From an uncultured Dysosmobacter sp. (GTDB lineage Bacteria > Bacillota > Clostridia > Oscillospirales > Oscillospiraceae), in assembly GCA_934504065.1 (NCBI GenBank), contig CAKSVQ010000149.1:1-5300 (forward strand): a DNA stretch of 5,300 nucleotides, written 5' to 3'. This document shows positions 1 to 5,300 of this stretch, piece after piece; position 1 is the stretch's first letter; each line of letters begins with the position of its first letter. The notes below the pieces were generated by a model. The model was not told the DNA's origin and did not search any database. It saw only the letters and a list, made by a program, of their open reading frames with translations. Made by a program: the position numbers and the translations under genes.

Positions 1-236
<236 letters not shown>

Positions 237-238
<2 letters not shown>

Positions 239-941
239 AGCCGTTGTTCAAAATATAGTCCTTCGCATCCTCCCCATAGGAGGAGGGGTCGGTGGCGAAA
301 TAGGTGTAGGTCTGCGGCACATCGCCCACGATCACGGTCTCCGCCACGGTGACCGCACTGGCGACCCGCGTGGAGGTGGTCACGCCGGGCAGCAAAATGG
401 CAACGCCCACCTCGATATGCAGAATGATGCGGTGGTTGGTCTGGTTGATCCCCGCCGCGGAAAACTCGTTTTCAAACCACGCCGTGGACGTGCCGACCGA
501 CTCCATCCGCACAGAGATGCGCGGCCCCCGGCCTGCCAGCAGCGCAAAGCCCGTCAGGCTCCCCACAGGGATGCTCAGTTCCCTTGCGGACACCTGCCCC
601 ACCCGCGTCAGTATCCTGTCCAGAATGTCAGTCTGCAATCGGCTGCACGCGGCCATATTGCTGTGAATAGCCGTGATGCGCCCCTCATTGTCCTTCTCAA
701 AGGCGATCAGCTCGTCATAGCGGACGGCCCCCGACTGGATGGATTCATCCACCGATTCGGAGATCACGCGGTTCACCGCATTGGAGACCCGGGTCGTAGC
801 CAGACTTTCCAGCAGCGGACGGAGCCGGACGGTGGCTAGAATCACAGCCGCGGCCACCAGCACCAACCCCAAAACCGCCAGAAATCCCACCAGCGTCCGG
901 CGTTCGATCCGCCTGCGGTAGTAGAAAAATCCGGGCCGCAC
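237..941 (-). CDS. yunB: YunB-family sporulation protein
   Basis: This 234-residue protein has a short basic N-terminus (YYRRRIERR, 7-15), one membrane segment at about 17-37 (LVGFLAVLGLVLVAAAVILA), and a soluble domain expected outside the membrane. The C-terminal block TVAETVIVGDVPQTYTYF (198-215) and the segment NHRIILHIEVGVAILLPG (169-186) are typical of YunB. In Bacillus subtilis, yunB belongs to the mother-cell sigma-E regulon and contributes to spore formation; its biochemical role is not known. The start is a GTG at 939-941: an in-frame TGA at 948-950 rules out anything further upstream, and a near-perfect GGGGGTGATC Shine-Dalgarno sits just before it. It follows murD by 55 bases and precedes ligA by 9, all on one strand. 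I see no sigma-E promoter that I would defend in the 55-base gap, so transcription is probably from the murD promoter, at least in part. Length fits the family. Confidence 0.88.
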
Positions 942-945
942 AAAA

Positions 946-955
946 GATCACCCCC
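946..955 (-). promoter_or_regulatory. Strong ribosome binding site fixing the yunB GTG start
   Basis: On the minus strand GGGGGTGATC closely matches the full anti-Shine-Dalgarno complement (GGAGGTGATC). Its core ends about 8 bases before the GTG at 941. It compensates for the GTG start and supports it over any downstream ATG. Confidence 0.75.
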
Positions 956-996
956 ACCGCTATCCATATGCACAGCAGGGGCGGTCTTAGACGCAT

Positions 997-2373
997 TCAG
1001 ACAAGCTCTTTTACGATTTCTTTAAATACCCGTCCGCGCTCCATGAAATTGGCAAAACGGTCAAAGGACGTGCTGGCGGGAGAGAGGATCACCACGTCCC
1101 CCTCTTTGGCGCGGCTGTCGGCCAGCGCCACCGCCTGATGATAGTCCTCCACGTCCCGAATCTCCAGTCCGTGGTAATTTTCCGCCTGCTCGGTAACACG
1201 GCGGATCACGCCCGCAGTTGCGCCGCAGAGGATCAGGAGCTTTACATGATCGTTGATCTCCGGCCCGAGGGCGTCATAAGAGATGCCCTTGTCCTTGCCG
1301 CCCGCGATCAGAATGACCTTCTCCGGAAACGACCGCAGCCCCGCAATGGTACGGCTGGGGCTGGAGGCAATGGAGTCATTGTACCAGCGCACGCCGTTCC
1401 GGGTGCGGATCAGCTCGATCCGGTGCTCCACGCCGCCAAACTCCCGGGCAAACTCCCGGATCACGGCGTCTGGCACCAGTCCATCCACCGCGGCGATAGC
1501 CGCCATGTAGTTTTCAATATTGTGTACGCCGGGCAGCTTGATGTCCTCCACGGTCATCACCTGCCGCTCCTGCCCATCGTGCCGCGCGATCACGGCACTG
1601 CCGCGGAGGAACACACCGTCCTCCACTTCCCGTTTTCTGGAAAACAGCCGTGCCCGGCCAACTGCCCGTCCGGCTTCCTCCAGCGTGTGGGGATTGTCGG
1701 CGTTAAACACGGCAATATCGTTTGCTGACTGATGCGTAAAGATATTTTCCTTTGCAGAGATATACTCCTGAAAATCCTTGTGCACATCCAAGTGGTTGGG
1801 GGCCAGATTGGTGACCACCGCGATATGCGGGCTGTGGGTCATGGTCATGAGCTGAAAGCTGGAAAGCTCCAGCACGGCAATGTCCTCCGGCCGCATTTTC
1901 CCGGTCTCTGCCAGCAGGGGATGGCCGATATTGCCGCCCAGATGCACCGTTTTTCCGGCCCGCTTGAGAAGCTCGGCAATGATGGTGGTGGTGGTGGTCT
2001 TGCCGTCACTTCCGGTCACGGCGATCTTTGGGCAGGGGCAGACCTCGAAAAACACCTCCATCTCGCTAGTCAGGATGCTGCCCTGCTGCACAGCGGCGGC
2101 CAGCTGGGGAAAGTCCGGACGCATTCCCGGCGTTCGGAAGATCACATCCTCCGTCAAACCGTCCAGATAGTGCTCGCCCAACTGCAAACGGCAGCCGTTG
2201 GACTCCAACTGCTCGGCCACCACGCCCAGAGACTCCCGGCTTTTCTTATCGCAGGCGGTCACGGCGATCCCCCGGTCCAGCAGCAGCTTGATCAGCGGCT
2301 GATTGCTCACGCCAATCCCGATGACGGCCACGGTTTTATTTTTTAATGAATCCAGATATTCCTCAAAACGCAT
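997..2373 (-). CDS. murD: UDP-N-acetylmuramoyl-L-alanine--D-glutamate ligase (MurD)
   Basis: This is the cytoplasmic Mur ligase that adds D-glutamate to UDP-MurNAc-L-Ala with ATP hydrolysis, the second amino-acid step of peptidoglycan precursor synthesis. The 458 residues match the usual MurD length. In order they show an N-terminal Rossmann-like UDP-binding domain (VAVIGIGVSNQPL, 15-27) and the ATP-binding loop VTGSDGKTTTTT (119-130). Then come LELSSFQL (168-175), NLAPNHLD (189-196), and EYISAKENIF with K208, the likely carbamylated lysine. GVHNIENYMAA (282-292), EHRIELI (316-322), GGKDKG (358-363) and the C-terminal SPASTSFDRFANFMERG (431-447) complete the set. Residues 331-343 read YNDSIASSPSRTI, where E. 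coli has NDSKATN; the motif lysine is isoleucine, as in a subset of bacterial MurD proteins I recall. The start is the ATG at 2371-2373 with GAGAGG 11 bases upstream. A longer reading from a TTG at 2454 would translate its own promoter. It heads the murD-yunB-ligA string. Confidence 0.97.
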   Translation of the reverse strand: MRFEEYLDSLKNKTVAVIGIGVSNQPLIKLLLDRGIAVTACDKKSRESLGVVAEQLESNGCRLQLGEHYLDGLTEDVIFRTPGMRPDFPQLAAAVQQGSILTSEMEVFFEVCPCPKIAVTGSDGKTTTTTIIAELLKRAGKTVHLGGNIGHPLLAETGKMRPEDIAVLELSSFQLMTMTHSPHIAVVTNLAPNHLDVHKDFQEYISAKENIFTHQSANDIAVFNADNPHTLEEAGRAVGRARLFSRKREVEDGVFLRGSAVIARHDGQERQVMTVEDIKLPGVHNIENYMAAIAAVDGLVPDAVIREFAREFGGVEHRIELIRTRNGVRWYNDSIASSPSRTIAGLRSFPEKVILIAGGKDKGISYDALGPEINDHVKLLILCGATAGVIRRVTEQAENYHGLEIRDVEDYHQAVALADSRAKEGDVVILSPASTSFDRFANFMERGRVFKEIVKELV

Positions 2374-2394
2374 AAAGGATGCTTCCTCTCTTCT

Positions 2395-2408
2395 CCGCCC
2401 GTGGGCGG
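2395..2408. repeat. 14-bp perfect inverted repeat in the murD 5' leader
   Basis: CCGCCC-GT-GGGCGG on the plus strand is a perfect palindrome with 6-bp arms and a 2-base centre. It lies between the predicted murD transcription start (near 2419) and its ribosome binding site (2385-2390). There is no T-run after it in the direction of transcription, so it is not an intrinsic terminator. It could be a small leader hairpin (5 bp with a 4-base loop) or an operator. In GC-rich DNA a palindrome of this size can also occur by chance. Confidence 0.5.
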
Positions 2409-2425
2409 TTCCTGATTGCCGGACA

Positions 2426-2454
2426 ATTATACCGCAGCCGGAGGAAAAACACAA
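2426..2454 (-). promoter_or_regulatory. Predicted sigma-A promoter of the murD-yunB-ligA operon
   Basis: On the minus strand the -35 box is TTGTGT (2449-2454), then a 17-bp spacer, then a perfect -10 TATAAT (2426-2431). Transcription should begin near 2419, leaving a leader of about 45 bases before the murD ATG. This promoter also shows that the TTG at 2454 cannot be the murD start. Confidence 0.78.
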
Positions 2455-2464
2455 CGCAGCCGGA
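2433..2464. repeat. Direct repeat of CGCAGCCGGA bracketing the murD -35 box
   Basis: The 10-mer CGCAGCCGGA occurs at 2433-2442 and again at 2455-2464, 22 bp apart start to start, about two helical turns. Both copies run into A-rich sequence. One lies in the -35/-10 spacer, the other directly upstream of the -35 hexamer. The arrangement is what a cooperatively bound repressor or activator site could look like. The same 10-mer also occurs at 3532-3541 inside the DUF3048 gene, where it encodes the lipobox, so it may be compositional. Confidence 0.5.
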
Positions 2465-2494
2465 AAAATTTACCCGCCGGGACGCCCCCACCCA

Positions 2495-3595
2495 TTATCC
2501 GTAGCTGAGTGCGGAGCGCTTGAGACTGATGACGCAGACATAACGGTTCCCCTGCCCCATGACCAGCGGCGTTCCGTCCTCCAGCGTATACACGAACGGA
2601 TGGTCACGGTCCGCCTTGCTCCACTGGATCGGAATGCCCTTTCCGCCGCAGAAATACGTCCCCTTGCCGCTTCCGGTCAGCTTCACAGTCAGGCGGCCGT
2701 AGGTATCCCCCGCGATCTCGCTGATGGCCGTTTCCAGCACCAGCACATTGACCGCGCTCACCTGCGTATCCAGCACCCCGTCGGTATAGGGTTTGCCGTA
2801 CTGGCTGACAAGATACCTGCCGGAGGCGGTGTCATAGTCGAAGAGTCCGGTCTTGTAATTGGAAAATTTCAGCGTGATATGCTGCGCGTCCGCCCCTCCG
2901 GCAGGCGTGCCGTTTTCAGAAAAAGTCTGCGGATCGGCATAGCCTGCCGCATGCTCCGTGCGGAAGTGGCTGTCCGCATATTCCCGGATCTTTTCGCCGG
3001 ATGTCACCAGCGTGTGCTCATAACTCATGGTCTTGCGCCGCTCCGCGTCCCGCCAGAAGATCTTCGCGTCACTGCCGCCGTTCACGCCGTCCATATTGTC
3101 CACGCCCCACGCCGGAATATCCCGGTAGGCGTCCGGGCTGCCGCCTGCGTGGACATATAGCGCGTCGTGCCCCAGCGCCAGCTCCAGATAATAGGGCCGG
3201 GAGGAACGGATGCTGCCCAGTGTGCCCACACCGTCCAAGCTCTGGAACACCCCCAGCATCCGGGTAATGCCGCCCTCGGCGGGCACCTCATAAATGATGT
3301 CCGCCTGACTGATGCCAAGCTGGGGCTGGGCCGCCTTCAGGTTGTTGAACATCACCGCCACCGGCCGTAGGTTTTCTTTCTCCGGCTCCATGGGAAGCCC
3401 CGTCAGCGGATTCATGCCCGCCGGAACATCCGGCGCAGGCTCGAGCTCGGGTTCGGGCTCCGCTTCCGGCTGCGGCTGGGGCTGCTCCACAGGCTGCGGC
3501 GCATCCGCCGGGACCTGCGCTTCCTTCTTCCCGCAGCCGGACAGGGGGAAGAGCATCAACACGGCGCAAAACAGCGCCAAAACCCGTTTTTTCAT
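2495..3595 (-). CDS. DUF3048 (YerB-like) lipoprotein
   Basis: This 366-residue protein resembles the DUF3048 family, which includes B. subtilis YerB; I know of no established biochemical role. The N-terminus MKKRVLALFCAVLMLFPLSGC is a lipoprotein signal with lipobox LSGC, so Cys21 should be lipidated and the protein anchored to the outer face of the membrane. Residues 25-58 are a Pro/Glu/Gln-rich low-complexity tether (PQPEAEPEPELEPAP). The family domain starts with NPLTGLP (62-68) and continues with RPVAVMFNN (77-85), ADIIYEVPAEGGITRML (98-114), GSIRSSRPYYLELA (127-140) and ALYVHAGGSPDA (145-156). A second region near 240-366 includes TYFCGGKGIPIQWSK (313-327). The ATG at 3593-3595 has GGGAGG 9 bases upstream and its own promoter. 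It ends 121 bases before the murD start. The long acidic-proline tether suits reach across a thick cell wall (inference). Confidence 0.9.
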   Translation of the reverse strand: MKKRVLALFCAVLMLFPLSGCGKKEAQVPADAPQPVEQPQPQPEAEPEPELEPAPDVPAGMNPLTGLPMEPEKENLRPVAVMFNNLKAAQPQLGISQADIIYEVPAEGGITRMLGVFQSLDGVGTLGSIRSSRPYYLELALGHDALYVHAGGSPDAYRDIPAWGVDNMDGVNGGSDAKIFWRDAERRKTMSYEHTLVTSGEKIREYADSHFRTEHAAGYADPQTFSENGTPAGGADAQHITLKFSNYKTGLFDYDTASGRYLVSQYGKPYTDGVLDTQVSAVNVLVLETAISEIAGDTYGRLTVKLTGSGKGTYFCGGKGIPIQWSKADRDHPFVYTLEDGTPLVMGQGNRYVCVISLKRSALSYG

Positions 3596-3604
3596 AAGCC
3601 GCCG

Positions 3605-3610
3605 CCTCCC
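3605..3610 (-). promoter_or_regulatory. Ribosome binding site of the DUF3048 gene
   Basis: On the minus strand GGGAGG sits 9 bases before the ATG at 3595. It supports this start, which also yields the complete lipoprotein signal peptide. Confidence 0.75.
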
Positions 3611-3625
3611 TATATAGATGTGTTT

Positions 3626-3654
3626 ATGATACCAGCGCCGCCAAATCCCGTCAA
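3626..3654 (-). promoter_or_regulatory. Predicted sigma-A promoter of the DUF3048 gene
   Basis: On the minus strand the -35 is TTGACG (3649-3654), the spacer 17 bp, and the -10 TATCAT (3626-3631). The -10 is preceded by TGG, giving an extended -10 element. Expected transcription start is near 3619, for a leader of about 24 bases. It lies back to back with the DUF4364 promoter, the two -35 boxes being about 30 bp apart. Confidence 0.75.
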
Positions 3655-3683
3655 GCTACTTCTTTCCTTTTTTGAATTCGCTC

Positions 3684-3712
3684 TGTACAAATACCACCAG
3701 ATGATGTATAAT
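3684..3712 (+). promoter_or_regulatory. Predicted sigma-A promoter of the DUF4364 gene
   Basis: A perfect -10 TATAAT (3707-3712) lies 17 bp after a weaker -35 TGTACA (3684-3689, four of six consensus bases). Transcription would start near 3719, about 32 bases before the translation start. The -10 overlaps the TTG at 3712-3714, excluding that codon as the gene's start. Confidence 0.65.
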
Positions 3713-3736
3713 TGGATGGAATCAGAATCCACATAT

Positions 3737-3743
3737 GGAGGTG
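3737..3743 (+). promoter_or_regulatory. Ribosome binding site favouring the TTG start of the DUF4364 gene
   Basis: GGAGGTG ends 7 bases before the TTG at 3751 but 13 bases before the in-frame ATG at 3757. The normal 7-9 base spacing therefore favours TTG. Confidence 0.65.
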
Positions 3744-3750
3744 TCTTTTT

Positions 3751-4290
3751 TTGGATATGGAAGGCCGTGGCTTCATCCACGATAAACTGGAGATCAAATT
3801 TCTCATTCTCTATATCGCAGCGCGGGTCATCGAGCCTGTCCCCTTTGATACCCTGCTGGACCTTGCCATGTGCGATGACGGCGTGGGGTATTTCGATTTT
3901 TCCGAATGCCTGCGCGATCTGGTGGAAACCGGGCACCTGACGCTTTCTGACACCGGACTTTACGCCATTACCGACAAGGGGATGCGCAACAGCCAGATCT
4001 GTGAGACCTCTTTGCCCTATTCCGTCCGCCTGCGGTGCGACAAGAACCTGACGGAGTGGAACCGCAAGCTCCAGCGCAAGCAGCAGGTCAAGGCCGCCGT
4101 GGAGCAGCGCCCGGACGGCACGTTTGCCGTGCAGATGTGTCTGGATGACGACATCGGCAACGTGATGGACCTGAAGCTGATGGCCGTCCGGCAGGACATT
4201 GCCAAGCTTCTGGCCGACCGTTTTCAAAAAGAACCCGAAAAAATTTATAACCAGATCATGGAACTGCTGCTGAACCTGCCAGATGAATGA
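3751..4290 (+). CDS. DUF4364 family protein, possible winged-helix regulator
   Basis: From the TTG start the product is 179 residues. The N-terminal block GFIHDKLEIKFLILYIAARV (7-26) and DDGVGYFDFSECLRDLVETGHL (42-63) match DUF4364, a family common in Clostridia without a proven function. Residues 11-80 alternate helices and a short wing-like stretch (LSDTGLYAITDKG, 65-77), which suggests a winged-helix fold and perhaps DNA binding; this is inference from the pattern. The rest (about 90-179) has a basic segment WNRKLQRKQQVK (103-114) and a helical C-terminus with no motif I recognise. No membrane segment or signal peptide is visible. The start is TTG at 3751, chosen from the GGAGGTG spacing; ATG at 3757 would remove two residues. 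It is divergent from the DUF3048 gene, and its stop is 10 bases from the alaS promoter, with no terminator between. Confidence 0.85.
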   Translation: MDMEGRGFIHDKLEIKFLILYIAARVIEPVPFDTLLDLAMCDDGVGYFDFSECLRDLVETGHLTLSDTGLYAITDKGMRNSQICETSLPYSVRLRCDKNLTEWNRKLQRKQQVKAAVEQRPDGTFAVQMCLDDDIGNVMDLKLMAVRQDIAKLLADRFQKEPEKIYNQIMELLLNLPDE

Positions 4291-4300
4291 AAAGGATTTC

Positions 4301-4328
4301 TTGACAAACCCGGCAAAAGGGATATAAT
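4301..4328 (+). promoter_or_regulatory. Strong sigma-A promoter of the alaS T-box transcript
   Basis: The -35 TTGACA (4301-4306) and -10 TATAAT (4323-4328) are both perfect consensus, with a 16-bp spacer. Transcription should begin near 4334-4336. It starts only 10 bases after the DUF4364 stop codon. Confidence 0.88.
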
Positions 4329-4334
4329 ATCTGT

Positions 4335-4567
4335 GTTTATAAGAAAAACGCCACGACAAAGCCAGCTTTGTATGCAAGGCCCAGCGAGAGGGGAAACGGT
4401 GAAAGCCCCTTGCCCACGCCGCAAAGCAGCCACTTTGGAGCGCTCCGCGACGAGCGGAACGGCCCATCCCCGTTATCGGATGACTAAGATGCCTCTTGTT
4501 GAGGATAATTAGGGTGGTACCGTGAAGTTCGTCTTCGCCCCTAAGCCGGGGCGGAGACTTTTTATTT
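4335..4567 (+). promoter_or_regulatory. T-box riboswitch, alanine (tRNA-Ala) type
   Basis: This leader senses charging of tRNA-Ala and controls alaS by transcription attenuation. Hand folding gives every standard part. Stem I starts with a kink-turn: CGC (4349-4351), bulge CAC, GA (4355-4356) and CAAAG (4357-4361), opposite CUUUG-GA-GCG (4433-4442). Above it GCUUUGU (4365-4371) pairs with GCAAAGC (4421-4427). The apex has an AGCGAG bulge (4383-4388), AGGGG/CCCCU (4389-4393/4406-4410) and a GGUGAAAG loop. The proposed specifier is GCC (4429-4431) followed by A, an alanine codon read by tRNA-Ala(GGC). Stem II contains an H-type pseudoknot: AACGG/CCGUU (4458-4462/4470-4474) with CAUCC/GGAUG (4465-4469/4478-4482). 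A small hairpin CCUC/GAGG (4492-4504) precedes the T-box sequence AGGGTGGTACCGTG (4511-4524). Its UGGU (4515-4518) would pair with the ACCA end of uncharged tRNA, fitting an A discriminator. The antiterminator is UUAGGG/CCCUAA (4509-4514/4539-4544) plus GUGAAG/CUUCGC (4522-4527/4533-4538). Confidence 0.96.
4531..4567 (+). terminator. Intrinsic terminator of the alaS T-box
   Basis: An 11-bp stem, GTCTTCGCCCC (4531-4541) with GGGGCGGAGAC (4548-4558), contains one G-U pair and a 6-base loop TAAGCC, and is followed by TTTTTATTTT. It shares 4531-4544 with the antiterminator, so the two structures exclude each other. It is also the first terminator downstream of the DUF4364 gene. Confidence 0.93.
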
Positions 4568-4590
4568 TGCCACAAAATGAGATTGATTTT

Positions 4591-4596
4591 AGGAGG
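4591..4596 (+). promoter_or_regulatory. Ribosome binding site of alaS
   Basis: A perfect AGGAGG lies 9 bases before the ATG at 4606 and downstream of the T-box terminator. Translation initiation itself is therefore not part of the switch. Confidence 0.85.
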
Positions 4597-4605
4597 AACA
4601 CACCC

Positions 4606-5300
<695 letters not shown>

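Noticed and set aside
745..996. An 83-codon minus-strand frame starting directly after the murD stop, with a hydrophobic N-terminus
   Set aside because: It has no good ribosome binding site, overlaps yunB in another frame for most of its length, and turns into low-complexity Gly/Ala/Arg sequence. The yunB frame carries the recognised family motifs and a near-perfect Shine-Dalgarno.
2374..2454. A 27-residue N-terminal extension of MurD from TTG at 2454
   Set aside because: The codon is part of the -35 box and the extension would span the -10 box, the inverted repeat and the ribosome binding site. The ATG at 2373 gives a normal MurD N-terminus.
2455..2494. A possible terminator after the DUF3048 gene
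   Set aside because: CCGG...CCGG and CCC-GGC-GGG can form only 3-4 bp stems before the TTTTT at about 2465-2469. This is too weak to call, although some readthrough into murD is possible.
2303..3160. A 285-codon plus-strand frame opposite the DUF3048 and murD genes
   Set aside because: It is antisense to two well-supported genes, crosses the murD promoter, and has no family resemblance. Similar plus-strand frames at 75-839, 1138-1728 and 1732-2346 were rejected for the same reason.
4357..4372. A local hairpin ACAAAG-CCAG-CUUUGU in the alaS leader
   Set aside because: The same bases pair better in the long-range Stem I fold, where they form the kink-turn helix and the helix above the specifier loop. 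It may be a transient folding intermediate at most.

Overview
The window looks like a chromosomal segment from a spore-forming Clostridia bacterium, most likely of the Oscillospiraceae type. The reasons are a moderately GC-rich sequence, a YunB-family sporulation gene, DUF3048 and DUF4364 genes next to each other, strong AGGAGG-type ribosome binding sites, and a T-box leader in front of alaS. The lineage is inferred from protein style and gene content; no search was run.

Layout: positions 1-2373 form a leftward (minus-strand) gene string, murD > yunB > ligA. It encodes UDP-MurNAc-L-Ala:D-Glu ligase, a YunB-like sporulation membrane protein, and the start of NAD-dependent DNA ligase, which runs off the left edge. 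It is driven by a clear sigma-A-type promoter at 2426-2454. Next, also leftward, is a DUF3048 (YerB-like) lipoprotein gene at 2495-3595 with its own promoter at 3626-3654. Positions 3596-3750 are a compact divergent intergenic region with two promoters back to back. On the plus strand follow a DUF4364 gene (3751-4290, probable TTG start), then a strong promoter only 10 bases after its stop. A complete T-box riboswitch (about 4335-4567) comes next, and then alaS from 4606, cut by the right edge.

How the parts work together: murD serves peptidoglycan precursor synthesis, and its operon partners serve sporulation and DNA replication/repair. The T-box can be folded by hand into all its standard parts: a Stem I kink-turn, a GCC alanine specifier, a Stem II pseudoknot, an antiterminator with a UGGU bulge, and a competing intrinsic terminator. 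alaS expression should therefore rise when uncharged tRNA-Ala accumulates.

I found no mobile element, CRISPR array, tRNA or rRNA, and no convincing novel system. The window is an ordinary housekeeping region. The items most worth a second look are the T-box architecture, a 10-bp direct repeat at two-helical-turn spacing around the murD -35 box, the non-canonical MurD motif, and the lack of any terminator between the DUF4364 gene and the alaS leader.
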